Assembly: GCA_033239525.1 (NCBI GenBank)
Contig: BSYO01000019.1
Span: forward strand, 8,972,592-9,036,591
Source of the DNA: Nepenthes gracilis
Taxonomy: Eukaryota; Streptophyta; Magnoliopsida; Caryophyllales; Nepenthaceae
DNA: 64,000 bases
Direction of reading: 5' to 3'
Every line of letters starts with the position of its first letter. The stretch's first letter is position 1. Positions 1 through 10,389 of this stretch are shown piece after piece. The position numbers were made by a program, and so were the translations under genes. The notes under the pieces were generated by a model that saw only the letters and a program-made list of their open reading frames with translations, was not told where the DNA came from and made no database searches.

Positions 1-387
1 TCCGTCCAAAAGTACTCCGGAGAAAAAAACACTCCGGATAAGGAAAGAACCCACTCCGTCCAATAAGCGCAAAAAAACAAACAAACCAACTCCGACCACC
101 CAGAGACGGGCAAGTCTACTCCGTCCAAATGCACTCCGGTTAAAACACTCCGGATAAGGAAGCAAAGTCACTCCGTCAAAGGAAAACTTAAGCCACTCCG
201 TCCACACCACACTCAAGCCATTTTGGCCATTAAGTGCATGAAAGGCACTCCGGATTGAACATGCCAAGGTAAATCGGGCCTTTTAGCAAAAAGGCATAGA
301 GTACAGGCACTCTGTCATTACAAGCACTCCATCTCTAGAGCGCACTGCGTCTTCCACCACAGAGCCAGATCGGCCCACTTTTCACTC
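1..387 (-). repeat. CTCCGG/CTCCGTCC interspersed repeat, 3' UTR of host element P
   Basis: Short variable repeats of CACTCCGG and CACTCCGTCC recur every 15-40 bp. On the minus strand they read CCGGAGTG / GGACGGAGTG, the same vocabulary as 11896-12450, 13771-14460, 36190-36426 and 61058-61153. The tract ends at the left target-site copy of element 1 and resumes as element P sequence at 4185. By comparison with 11896-15094 it is 3' UTR of a minus-strand element whose tail lies left of the window. No coding potential is seen. Confidence 0.6.
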
Positions 388-718
388 TTTTCTTTTTTTT
401 TTGGTAAGTAAGAATTTTGGATTAAAAAAAGGAAAAAAAAATTATAAGATCTATGTTTTATCTCCAAGTATTCTACTTAGGGGTAAACAAAAGCACTGGG
501 GCATGCCCGAGCAACCACAAAAACAGAATATGAAATCTGTCAACTATTTCACACGAACAAGATCGTGATTAGCTACGCCCAAATCGACGAGGTCGACTCA
601 GCAAAAACAAACAACAGATCCATCTTAAATCTTCATCGGCTCAGGACAGCTGGGAGACGGCCTCCACTGGATCTCAGCAGATCACATCCGCATCACAGCA
701 GGCAAGTCACCCCCAGCG

Positions 719-2017
719 GTTCCTAGTCCATGGTCCGCTCCTTGGTTTTACTGGGGGGTTTTGATTTGTTGGGGCAACAATCAATCTGTAAATAATTAAT
801 TGGATTGGTTGTTGTGCTGGACTGCCTGTTTTTGGTCTGATTTTTTGATCAATACTGTAGAGTGCAGGGTTAACCTTATTTTTTTGCCGTAGCTGAGGGT
901 TCCCTCTGGAGGACCGTGAATTACAGAGCCTATGCTGCGTTTTGATGTTGTGATTCCCTACTGGTGCTTGTGGGAGGTTGCTCCTGAAGTTGGTGGGTGT
1001 ATTTGCAGCTGCTGATGCAGGGCTGCTGTTAGTGTCTTGCCATAGCTGTGGTGGGCGGGGGCCTGTTTTGTAGTGGGATGTGGTTGGTTCATGTGCTGGG
1101 CTCGGTTGGCTTTTCTGCTCCATCTGCTCGTGGAGCTGACTGGCCTGCTGGCAGGTGCTGTGTTCGGCTGCTGCCCCTACTGATTTTTTCAGCTTGCTGA
1201 TGCATCTATGCTGCTACATGTGATGGTTTTCTGGCTGTATTGTGTATGATCTTTGTTGCTGCCGATGGTTACTGAACCTGAGTAGCTGTTTATCTGGCAG
1301 TTGATGGATATCCGGTTGCATGAGCTGGGTTATGCTCGTGGATTGGCATGGCTGGTTGTTGTTTGATGATCCAAAAATCTGAATCTGGATTGGTGGATTT
1401 TCTCTGATGTTGATGTTTCTTCATTAGCTGATACATGCCCGGGTTTGTTCTGCTGCCCTGACTCTGTGGTTGGGGGTTCTGCTCCTGCGAAACTGCAGAA
1501 CTGGTGGTTGGTGAGCCAGTGGTCTTTGCCCGATCTTTGTGGGGCCGTGGTTGGTGAGCTGCTGGACCTGTTCTGATGGGTGAGATGTGGGTGTTGCAAT
1601 GGTTGCTGGGGTCGTGGCCCTGTCTGCGAGTTCTGGATAGTGATGCCACAGATTTTTGCATCCTTTTGGCTACTGCTGCTCCTGTTGATGGGATCCGCAG
1701 TGGCTTCGGATGGGGCTCTGGTGCTCTGGCACTCTGGTTTCTACTTGCTCCCTCTGATGATGGATTTTTGCATTGCCTAGCCCAGTTTTTGGCGCTCTGG
1801 CGCTAATCCTTTTTCTTATTGTTATGAGGAAATGTCATAGTTTTCTGTCATATTTTGTCTTCCTAGAGGCCTTTATGTATTTTTTGATGTACTATCCGCT
1901 CGGGGTATGTCATAGCGTTTTATGTTTATTTTCAGGTCAAAATACTTGGAGATAAAACATAGTTTTTTTATAATTTTTCTCCCTTTAATCCAAAATACTT
2001 ACTTACCAAAAAAAAAA
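719..2017 (+). mobile_element. Element 2: 5'-truncated hairpin-tailed retroelement
   Basis: A 1.3-kb plus-strand insertion inside element 1, flanked by the perfect 15-bp TSD AAGTCACCCCCAGCG (704-718, 2018-2032). The body is rich in GCTG/TGCTGG, typical of the long 3' UTR module of this family. Near its 3' end come TCCTAGAGGC, GCTCGGGGTATG, a partly decayed stem-loop ending ACTTGGAGATAAAACAT, and CTTACTTACC with poly(A). Open frames in it are short and have no family match, so I call it non-coding. Confidence 0.85.
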
Positions 2018-3094
2018 AAGTCACCCCCAGCGAAGTAAGTACATGCCAGCAGTAACCCACTGCCCCGACAGCAAAGAATCATGAAAGAACAAGCAGATCA
2101 GCATCACGCGACCACAGCCACACGAAAGCGATTTCGGCAATCAAACGGAACCCGAAAGAAGCCACATCAAAGCATCACCGTCCACTTTAGCCAGACCCAT
2201 CCAGCCACAACCCGGGACCCGGCCATCTTCCACCAGACCAAACCGGGCATTGGGAATCGACATATGGGCACCAAATCCAAATCGGCATTTGGGCAGGCAA
2301 ATGCAAATCAGCCCGATGCAAGCCACTGCAAAGCAAAGCCAAATATGCCACGGAAATTGATCACCACATAGCCGCCAGGCCGATAAGCCTCATAAAAATA
2401 GTCAAAGTCAGTAGATTGGCCAGCCAAGCTTGCATGACCTCCCTACGAGGCATAATCTCCCAACCTTCACCTTAGCTAGCGGTGCAGAAGTGTCTACAAT
2501 TGCATTTGCAACGAAGCCAATCACAACCTAGCTGGACAACTACAGCCATAACCAATGTCACCACAGTGGCCATGAAACATGAGGCAGGTACAACGGAGCC
2601 AAAGCACCAAGGCCCCATCAGATGAAACCTCAGCAGCAGAATGGCTCTCACAACCCACAACCGGGCAAGCCTTCTACAGCAGCAGCAATACTCCAATACA
2701 TTCCCACACACTGTTCAAACAACTATATCAGCCCCTTCGGCCTCAAGTCCAGACTGGCAACCTTGAGTCCAACTCGGCATATGAGCAACAGAGCCAAACC
2801 GGCCTGAAGAACGGCAATTGAAATCGGCCATAGTTAAGCCAAACCGGCCATAAGTCGAAATCGGCAATTGCAGCGCAAGTCCAAAACGGCATTTGATATT
2901 CCATGTTAGCAAGCCAAACCGGCCTCAAAGCCCATTCGGCCAAGAAAAATTTTAAAAACAGCGAGAAGAAAGACGCAAAACGGCAACAATCGGCAGACAC
3001 CCACCGCGTCGGAGGATCACGAGCAATCAAAGCTGGACCACGGTCAGCTCTTCGACCACGGCCCGGGAAGTCCCCAAACCGGGATCGCACGAGC

Positions 3095-3440
3095 CCCCAA
3101 CCCGTCCAACAGGAGGGGACACATTAGGCGAGGAACATCATAGCCGCCCGCGCAGCCCATCACCGTGCCGGATCAAAGACTAGGGCAAGAGCTATTGAAA
3201 GGCCAAGAGGAGACAGCGGCCTGCCATCAAACAAAGATTCGGATAGAATCCGGCAATCGCGGCAACCCACGAAGTTGCAACCAAACAAATCTCTAGAAAT
3301 GGCAGCAAAATCAAGGATCCCCACCGCATCGGAAGGGGATCATTTGCATCCAAAAGGTCTACGGCCAGCTCATCGTACCCACGCCTAAAGCACCCAGCCC
3401 GAGTTGCACGGTATCCCCCAAACCGTCCAACAAGAGGGAA
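3095..3440 (-). repeat. Two-copy internal direct repeat, period about 320 bp
   Basis: The + strand motif CCCCAACCCGTCCAAC at 3095 recurs with one change at 3415, followed by AGGAGGG / AAGAGGG. The second copy is preceded by GCCCGAGTTGCACGGTATC, which closely matches GCCCGAGCTGAACGGCATC at 60431 in element D. D also has the motif twice, at 60123 and 60451. The duplication is therefore an ancestral feature of the non-coding subfamily, not a local accident. Confidence 0.6.
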
Positions 3441-3863
3441 TACACAGCGAGAGAAACTACGGGCCAGCAAGCGGACATTCGACCGCTCCCGGATCCATCA
3501 AGCGGAGGGAAAGCCGTCGGTTGCTACCGACATCGGATCCCAAAACCAGATCCAGAAGGCAAGATTGGCCAAACTAGCCCGGCGAAAGCCAAAGCTTTCC
3601 ACAAGGAACCTGGAATAGGGATTCACAAACACCCAACAGACAGAGCAAGGAAGCCTAACATCATCGAAGGCAAAAGACCCGAAAGAAAACCCATAGCGAA
3701 GCCAGAGTCTTCATCCCAATTTGAAACACCGAAAAGGAAACATCCTTTTCAATCAAAGAAAACGAGTTCAAATTTCAAAATGAAATTTGAAAAAGAGAGA
3801 AACTCTCCCTTCTCTCTCTAACGCCAAGCACCAAGGCAGGAACACCTCCTTCAACAAGGGAGA

Positions 3864-4155
3864 CTAGAACCCCAGATTAACGCATCTAAGGGTGAATCGA
3901 GAAGAAGAGAAAGGAAAACAGGGAGAGCTGTCATGCCCAAAGACGGAGAATCGGACCGAGCTCACATCCACAATCGAAGCCCTTGAGGACGGGAGTCGGA
4001 AACCAAGAGAGAACCGGGCAAAGCAACAGGAAACCGGCCAAGGCCGGCTCCGGCGCCGCCCGGCAGAGGCGGAAGCTTGGAGCTCATTGAAGACGAGTTC
4101 AAATTTCATTTGAAATTTGAAAAGTAGAGAGAAGCGAGAGCTTCTCTCTCTAGGC
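3864..4155 (-). pseudogene. 5' leader and start-less ORF1 remnant of element 1
   Basis: On the minus strand the leader (AGAGAGAGAAGCTC...TTCTCTCT, then the AAATTTGAAATTT palindrome) is followed by GGAGCCGGCC and a TTG codon at 4041-4039, then GGCCGGTTTCCTG. In half-LINE C the same block is GGAGCCGGCC-ATG-GCTGGTCTCCTG at 37273-37297, where the ATG opens ORF1. Here the start is TTG and no DUF4283 domain follows. I read it as a retained ORF1 5' end whose coding capacity is gone. A 103-residue open frame over this stretch is in another frame and is probably fortuitous. Confidence 0.55.
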
Positions 4156-4184
4156 TGCTTAGTGCCCCCACCCACTTTTCACTC

Positions 4185-4690
4185 CGCCGTATGAAACAAA
4201 AGATTCCATCGCACAATAACGTTCCTGGTGTATCAATCATCTCCCTTGATACTTATCTCCAATTTCCTCCGGACAGCCTCAATTATGATGTTAGCAATAT
4301 GATTTGGGGTCCTTCCATTGGCCTCGTCAAACGTTCTTCTGTTACGTTCTTGGCAAAAGCACTCCGTCTTCCCTTGCTAAGGGTACATCAGCCAAAACAG
4401 CACAATGCAAAAGGCACCCCCAAAATCATCATTAATAGCCGATGGATCTCCATCCTACTTCATCAAGGCTCATTTAGGTCGGTGCACTCCTTAGGCATTA
4501 AGCATCACCCCGGTCTCTTGCAATTATCAACCAAAGAAACCACCTCGCCCAAAACACCACCATGGGCAATATTCACATAACGGCACCTATAACCTCGGCT
4601 ACACACAGACCTCGGTCAGAAAAAAACAAACCAAAGCACAACAAATGCGAACCATGAGCATTACACATCATCATGTAAATTCAGTCAGTT
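4185..4690 (-). other. 3' UTR segment of half-LINE P
   Basis: Non-coding sequence between the end of the P ORF1 remnant (about 4691) and the element 1 insertion site. It resumes the 1-387 tract. I see no repeats, RNA gene or family match in it; the call rests on its position between P's ORF1 end and P's repeat tract. Confidence 0.4.
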
Positions 4691-5413
4691 CTCAGCCGAC
4701 ATATTGACTACAAAACCCTTTGAGTTCTTGGAAGCAGATTTTTACTGTCTCCGAGACTTGACATGCTTCCAGGTTACTTCTTGCTCGGAAGGAGCATGAA
4801 TGGAATTCACAACATTTATTCTTCTTTTATTTGAAAATTCAGTATACGCTTTTGATAGGGTAGCTAGAAAACCACAAATAAGCTTCTTCTTGTCAGGAGA
4901 TAAGGAGGCAATATGTGATTGAGTAGTTTTGGCAATCAACAACAATCTTATAGTTAATGCACCTGAAGAGCTGTCTTGTTCCACCGTAGCTAGGGAAGAG
5001 AATGATTTGAACGCATCCCTCGTCTCATCAGTAACTGCTAGCCAACAGCTGTTCATGAAATCTTGTACAATGAGCCTTTGTTCTAGAGTAAAGGAAACAA
5101 GATATTTTAGAGTAGCTTCTGCCCTCAGTAACATTTCTATGGCACACAGCATTGGGTCATGAAAACCATCTTCATCTACCACAACCTCCTCCACTTGAGC
5201 AGGAGCAGTCATGGAACTGCTAACTAAGATCTGTTGGTTGTGCAAATCCATCTAAAACTGCATCTTTCTAGGAGCGTCTTGCACTGAACCCACTCATACA
5301 CCACCCAATGTACCACTTTGGCTAACAGGGTCGGGCCCAACATGCGGGTAGCCCTGTGACTCAGCTGCACGGGTTACATAATCATCCTGAGCGTATTTAT
5401 AGGAGAGTTTAAT
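4691..5413 (-). pseudogene. Half-LINE P ORF1, C-terminal domain
   Basis: A minus-strand frame of 169 residues (5251-4742) contains the recurring C-terminal domain: DPMLCAIEMLL near its start, then SFTLEQRLIVQDFMNSCW, LLLIAKTTQSHIASLSPDKK and a basic end VKSRRQ. Just past the stop the frame continues KSASKNSK, matching the end of A's ORF1 (KSRRK-stop-KAASKNSK at about 26530), so the true C-terminus probably lay slightly further on. The domain looks alpha-helical and occurs in A, B, C and P. I do not recognise it as a named family. ORF1 proteins of plant LINEs are expected to bind RNA; a role in assembling the RNP is inference. Confidence 0.65.
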
Positions 5414-5429
5414 AATAGAATTGGGTGTT

Positions 5430-6333
5430 TTTTTTTGGTAAGTAAGAAATTTGGATTAATGGGAGAAAAAATTACAACATCGATGTTTTATCTCCAAGTA
5501 TTTTGACTTGGGGATAAAACATAATCCGCTGGGGCATTCCCCGAGCGACAAGTACAACCGGAGGTACATAGGAAACCTCTAAGAGCCAGCGTACTACAGA
5601 ATCAAATTAAAAAAAAAAAAACTACACACGGGAAGAGTGCAACCTTCGCACCCCTGCCAGCCGAAGGAGAAAAACAAACACACTCCAGCAGCAGCAGGGA
5701 AAAGCTCAAATCCCGATCTGCAACACAGTGGGAGCTTCAAGCTGAATGGAGACCCAATTGCCAGATCTACATCTCTGGTAATTCCTCAAGCCAAGACATT
5801 GCAGCATGCATCCACCGAGAGCCAATCAACAGCAGCACGCACTTCCAGCCAGGGGGAGAAACGCCCAGAATATTTCAACAACATACAGGACACAGCAGCA
5901 GGTAGAACAATCTGCAACAAACCACAATTCCAGCAAAGGCCACAGAATGGGGCAATTCATCATCAGCATTATCCACGTTGCCAAAATGAGCTATCAAACC
6001 AGTCGGAGGACTGTTCAGCTCCACCTTGTAAGACAGAACCTGAAGACCTAGTGCAAAACCAACATCAGCACTTCCAATTTTCAGAACCAGAGACTACCTA
6101 ACTCAGTCAGCAGCTGTCAATTCAAACCGGCGAAAAGAAAACAACACAGCCATCAACCAAAGGCTCATACAAACTAAACGAGACCAGCAACCATTTGAGC
6201 ACCAGCACCTCAATATGTGGACGCAGCGAAGACACAAAAGAACAGAAACCTCAATACAACTCCAACCCTCCTCAACCTGCCAGCAGCACCTCCCTCAACC
6301 AGAGCAAAAAGCAAAAAAGGAACGGGATCCAAG
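5430..6333 (-). mobile_element. Element 3: truncated hairpin-tailed retroelement
   Basis: A 0.9-kb minus-strand insertion in the P ORF1 linker, flanked by a perfect 16-bp TSD AATAGAATTGGGTGTT (5414-5429, 6334-6349). The T-run is at 5430-5437, followed by GGTAAGTAAG. The stem-loop arms lie at about 5483-5525, and the GGGGCATTCCCCGAGC mini-palindrome follows. The rest reads as the TGCTGG-rich 3' UTR module on the minus strand. It has no coding domain. Confidence 0.85.
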
Positions 6334-6349
6334 AATAGAATTGGGTGTT

Positions 6350-6873
6350 GAGTCACAAACATCTACACTATAGACAGAGGGCCCCTCACTTGAGGAGTGA
6401 GGTTGCTTATGCTTCCTACACTCAACATCGGAACCAGTACTGCCTTCAGGGATATCTTCGTGTTGAAGGGAACTGCGCAGGGGCACTTGATCCCTAATCA
6501 GGGCATGGATGCTCTGGAAGTCCATAGTGGATGTCTGTTTCTCATACAGCTACACTTCTACATGCCAACAAGCCTCAATTTGTGATGTGGTGGCAACAAA
6601 ACATGGCATCACACAAGCAGCATCTGAATCGTGGTGCCTTTCCTTACTGATGTCTTCTTGGTGAATGCCCTTATGAACTCCTGGATAAATGGCAGGACAT
6701 TGGGGCTACTCAGCAGCCTCACAGAATGCCTCGTTCTATGCATTTATCTCATCAGCACAGTCCGCCTGAGACATAGGATCCACAGGGCCAACCGACGCCT
6801 CACCTTGATTAGAGCCATGGTCTATCTGTCCTAACTAAGATAATTGCTCACCGGAAGTAGCAATGTGTTGCGC
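6350..6873 (-). pseudogene. Half-LINE P ORF1, degenerate linker region
   Basis: Sits between the DUF4283-like part (7271-8036) and the C-terminal domain (4691-5413) of P once elements 3 and 4 are removed. A 76-residue minus-strand frame covers 6525-6295 and crosses into element 3. The other frames contain several stops. No motif is recognisable; linkers of this ORF1 family are low-conservation and Ser/Pro rich. Assignment is by position. Confidence 0.45.
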
Positions 6874-6889
6874 AAAATTAACCCCATCC

Positions 6890-7254
6890 AGTAGCATAAT
6901 GCCTGAGGTCTGCTTTACTTTGGGCAGTTCTTTCTGATCTGATAAACTTACCGTGGCCAGTAGATGATGGTTTGGAATGATTGCACCTTGGCCGTATCTC
7001 CATCCTTTGAACTCTTATTTTGTTCTCATGTTTTTTGGCCGGTTCTTCTTTAGGTTCACTAATGGCCATTGATGGACGTAATTTTGTTAACTCCATTGTT
7101 TCTTTACTTTACACTGGTCTTGTGACAGGTTTCATATTATGTGGGGTATGCCCCAGCGTCTTTGTTCTAAATCCAAATCGGCAAAAAACTTGGAAATAGA
7201 ATATCGATTCTGTAATATTTTATTTTCATTTATAAAATTTACTTACTTACCAAA
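6890..7254 (+). mobile_element. Element 4: 0.36-kb hairpin-tailed insertion
   Basis: Plus-strand insertion in P ORF1, flanked by AAAATTAACCCCATCC (6874-6889) and AAAATTAACGCCATCC (7255-7270), a 16-bp TSD with one mismatch. It ends in GGGGTATGCCCCAGC, a stem-loop variant with the loop TCGGCAAAA, and ACTTACTTACC plus a short A-run. Its 5' part contains a single CCGGTTCTTC and TTGGCC, consistent with 3' UTR. The TSD mismatch suggests it is older than elements 1-3. Confidence 0.8.
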
Positions 7255-7270
7255 AAAATTAACGCCATCC

Positions 7271-8036
7271 TAATTACAAACCCTCTGACCAGTAGCTTTT
7301 ATAATCTCCTCAGATTGCAGTACAACAAATTTGTTAGAAGAGCTCATCTCAGAAGCATCACCTTGTGCACTCAGCGGAAAATCTTTCGGCAAGGTCCTCT
7401 TAGGAGAAAGTTGGGGCACCCTGGAGTGGGGGGCAACCCAAGTTTTTCCCATAGGACAGAATTCCATCTTCGTTTTACACTGAGCAGAATTAGGCCTACG
7501 CTCCCGATTGCTGCTGTATCTCGAGAGGTCACCTTGGTATTCAACTACTACATCAATAGCAGACTCGTCTGCATCAGCAACAAACTTGCCCGAGTTAAGT
7601 CCGATTTTTTTGGGAAGAGCCTCTTCAATCCTCACTTCAACGTGCACACGAGCAAAATGCTGATGGTCTAGCTTAGCCGTATTAGTATCCAATTGAAGTT
7701 GTTTTCCCATGGCACTAGCGATCCAGCTAAGCCCTAAAGGGGTACAGTATTCGGCAAGGACGTTCCATAGATTTATCCAAACCGGAAGGGATATGTGTTC
7801 CTTTTTAACCAATGGCATTCCTGGTTGCCATCGTTGAAGGATTGAGGTTGTTCCTCAAAAACCCAAGGCCACTGGCCAAAGAAGCTTCTAGATGAGTATC
7901 AGATGGAAATCGGAAAAAGAAGAAGCCATTAGCAGACTCGGCAACATGAAGAATGCCAAAACGTGCCTATATATGGAAAGCAATGTGGTTAACGGCTTAA
8001 AAATGCAGAGCTTTGCTAGAGTAACCAAGTAAGGTC
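7271..8036 (-). pseudogene. Half-LINE P ORF1, DUF4283-like domain
   Basis: The minus-strand frame 7818-7270 (182 residues) starts MPLVKKEHISLPVWINLWNV and runs through EYCTPLGLSWIASAMGKQ, the second half of the DUF4283 domain of plant LINE ORF1. Upstream, to 8030, another frame keeps ESANGFFFFRF and TLLGYSSKALHF, the first half. No CCHC zinc knuckle is visible after the domain. The coding sequence stops abruptly at element T5 (8037), and the N-terminal part of P was not found further right. DUF4283 is regarded as a nucleic-acid-binding domain of LINE ORF1p. Confidence 0.75.
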
Positions 8037-8765
8037 TTTTTTTTTTTTTTGGTAAGTAAGTATTTTGGATTATAGGGAGAAAAAAATTACAGAATCTATA
8101 TTTTTACTCCAAGTATTTTGACTTGGAGTAAAAACATAAACCGCTAGGGCATACCCCGAGCACCTAATACATCGGAAAATACAAAAAAAACTCCTCTAGG
8201 AGGACATACGACCAACATAAGCAACATAATATGAGACCTGTCTAATATATGAACAAACTCATAATCAGCTACTACCAAACGACAGGAGCAACTCAGCAAC
8301 CGAGTGGCATCCAAGCCAGCCATCGCAGGCTTAAAAATAGCCAGAAGCTTCTACAACAGTGCAACATTCCAGCAGCCATTTGATACTGGATCCTCAAAGG
8401 TTTATCCGAAAATTCAGCATCATTAGCTTCAGGAACCATAGTACAGGAGCTTCAAATTAGGCAGCAGGCACAGTCTATGAGGGCCTCTACAAAACTGCAA
8501 AATCCAAAGAAAGAAGGCAAAGAAAGCCAAGGATAGTGCACAACAGACACCCCAACCGAAATCGGGTGCCAATAGCAGTCCAACACCGATTCCAGCAGCA
8601 GCAAAGACCAAGAGCTGCCGACAACCTAATTGACCCCCTAGATTCCCAACAGCAGCAGAGCAAAATGCAACTGCAGCACATCCCCAGCCCCAACCACAGC
8701 ACCTAATCAGCAGCAGTTGCACCGTCCAGGAATTCCCAGCAGATCAACAGCCATTAGTAGGAGCA
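8037..8765 (-). mobile_element. Element T5: truncated hairpin-tailed retroelement
   Basis: The T-run 8037-8050 is followed by GGTAAGTAAG, stem-loop arms with ACTCCAAGT / ACTTGGAGT, and GGGCATACCCCGAGC. The body to about 8765 is TGCTGG-rich 3' UTR read on the minus strand. I could not identify the TSD. The right edge is set where LINE6 ORF2 sequence starts and is uncertain by a few tens of bases. It separates P from LINE6. Confidence 0.65.
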
Positions 8766-9600
8766 TAGTATATGCCTCGGCAAACCATGGCTCTAACACA
8801 TTCCTTTGGCATGATAACTAGCATCCTCTGAGCCCGCTGAGCGAAGTAAGTACTGATCGTACCTGTCTGATCTCAGGTCTGCCCTGGAACGTAAAGGTCA
8901 CCGCCATTATTAGGTATTACCATTGGTGTTGGCCTAATCATTATGATTTGGAAGTTTCTCGTCTCGTGGAGAACATGCCTCCCTACCTTCATAACACCAA
9001 TCTAAAAGATTCTATACAATGGGATGGCAATGCAAACGGCAATTTCTCGACTCAATCTGCGTATAGTCTCATCAATCCACCCAAACTGAAGCTGTGCTGG
9101 GCCACCTTAGTTTGGGTCCTTCTCATATCCTTGCTCATGCCTTTAGAGGCTGTCTTAGTACCCTTGATCGCCTCCATGGTATTCCGAATCTTTCTCCTAT
9201 ATGCACTCTTTGCAACACAGGCAACGAAAATCATGAGCATCTTTTCTTCTCCTGTCCATTTTCGTCATCCTTATGGACCAAGATTCATAGATGAGGGGGG
9301 CTCCACTGGCCTTACCGTGAGTGGTCCCAGAACATCACTTGGGCCGCTCAAAGATGGAAAGGGAAAAGTTTCTTGGCCCTTTCCAAGCGTCTCTCTCTAG
9401 CGGCCATGGTCTACTTCATTTATTTCCTTTTGGTGAAGGTCTCCCTCTCAGCTGGCAGCCAGCGTGGCTTGTACCATCTCTTTTTTCAAACCTCTTTCCA
9501 TTGCTTTTAGGCGCTTAGCCTATTTTCACATATACCGTGTCATGGAAATTGCCCATTGGTTGTGGGGCTCTTGTTGTTATTTTACCAAAAGTTTCTCTAT
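8766..9600 (+). pseudogene. LINE6 ORF2, C-terminal zf-RVT fragment
   Basis: Three plus-strand frames together cover the last part of a LINE ORF2. They hold SNTFLWHDN, FSTQSAYSLINPPK, LATLVWGPSHILAHAF, CTLCNTGNENHEHLFFSCPF (the Cys/His motif of the zf-RVT domain) and WKGKSFLALSKRLSLAAMVYF. A Trp codon in HDNW is now TAG (8817-8819). At least two frameshifts occur. The 5' end is truncated near 8766, as is usual for LINE copies. Its 3' UTR continues at 9601-9944 and, after LINE7, at 15095-15362. Confidence 0.8.
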
Positions 9601-9944
9601 TAATTAAAAAAACAAAAAAAACAAAAAAAGGAGAGTTTTTCGGATATTGGCTGAACATAGGAAATTACTATTAGTGATTATGTATTTGTTTTTCCTAGCC
9701 AGCCTTGGCTGGTTGTTTGGGCTGTATTTTCTATCGCCCTCTCCTTGGTTTTTTCTCACACACACACACTTCCACCCCCCTCCCCCCCAAAAAAAAATCT
9801 TTGCGCTTGTTGGTGAGAAATTATTCTGGTTGCTCTGGTTCATTGGTTTGATCAGGCATAGGTTGCTGTTGCATTTTGGGGGTTTCCATCGGGTTGATGA
9901 TGCTTCTATTTGTGTGGTGGATCTGCATATGCTTCTATTCGGGT
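9601..9944 (+). other. LINE6 3' UTR, proximal part, with internal A-tracts and (CA)n
   Basis: Downstream of the LINE6 ORF2 remnant come a broken A-rich tract (9605-9629), a short CA microsatellite (about 9759-9770), and a C-rich run ending in an A-tract (about 9771-9797). This matches the proximal 3' module of LINE3 (CCCCTCCCCCTTTC followed by A). A TTGCTGTTGC stretch begins before LINE7 interrupts at about 9945. Non-coding. Confidence 0.55.
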
Positions 9945-10389
9945 CTACCTTGGGACGTCAAGGTTTCTGCAATCATCAGAAATAACAACTGGGCTTGGCC
10001 TAACCCTTATGATTTTGAGGTCTCTCACTTAATTGATAACATGCCGGCTTACCCCCCATGCATCCGCCAAAAGGACTTTGTAAGATGGGTAGGGAATGTT
10101 CAAGGAAAGTTCTCGACTAAATCTGCGTATCTCCTAATCCATCCTCCAAAACCAAGAGTTAGCTGGGCTACTTTGGTTTGGGGCCCATACCATATCCCGG
10201 CTCACACGTTTACACTATGGTTACCTGTCAAGGGTCGTCTGAATACCCTTGACCGCATCCATGGAGTTCCCCTCACATCCTTAAAATGCACTATATGCAA
10301 TACTGGTGATGAAAACCATGATCATCTTTTTTTCTCCTGTTCATACTCCAGAATTTTGTGGGGCAGAATCCAAAGACAATCGGGTATTT
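9945..10389 (+). pseudogene. LINE7 ORF2, zf-RVT fragment, first part
   Basis: Open reading from about 9945: SGLPWDVKVSAIIRNNNW, FSTKSAYLLIHPPKP, WGPYHIPAHTFTLWL, CTICNTGDENHDHLFFSCSY, ending RQSGIY at the T6 insertion. The reading resumes at 11613 with IHWPYTEW. It is the C-terminal zf-RVT region of a 5'-truncated LINE inserted in LINE6's 3' UTR. A GLPWDVKV start like this is the same truncation zone as in other partial copies here. Confidence 0.8.

Larger units (their letters stand above)
388..4170 (-). mobile_element. Element 1: non-coding hairpin-tailed retroelement
   Basis: Complete insertion flanked by a perfect 14-bp TSD, CCCACTTTTCACTC, at 374-387 and 4171-4184. Read on the minus strand it starts near 4155 with the leader AGAGAGAGAAGCTC, an imperfect palindrome that folds on itself, then an AT-rich AAATTTCATTTGAAATTT palindrome. 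An ORF1-start remnant, a duplicated G-rich block, CCGGTTTGGCC repeats and the hairpin tail with T-run (391-402 on +) follow. Element 2 (719-2017) interrupts it; without that it is about 2.5 kb. It carries no DUF4283 or reverse transcriptase, so it must move in trans. It is the same structural class as D (36427-61041). Confidence 0.85.

Noticed and set aside
1..387. CRISPR array or satellite in the CTCCGG tract
   Set aside because: Units and spacers are irregular in length and sequence, there are no cas genes, and the same words recur as 3' UTR repeats of plant retroelements.
391..410. Poly(T) followed by GGTAAGTAAG as a real intron donor or transcription terminator
   Set aside because: It repeats at every minus-strand insertion as the element's 3' end. 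No adjacent host exon or transcript unit is visible, so only the potential for splicing is noted.
8429..8722. Cys/Leu-rich 97-residue minus-strand frame as a secreted or membrane protein
   Set aside because: Product of TGCTGCTGG-rich 3' UTR sequence (Leu/Cys/Trp runs); similar frames occur in every GCTG module without conservation.
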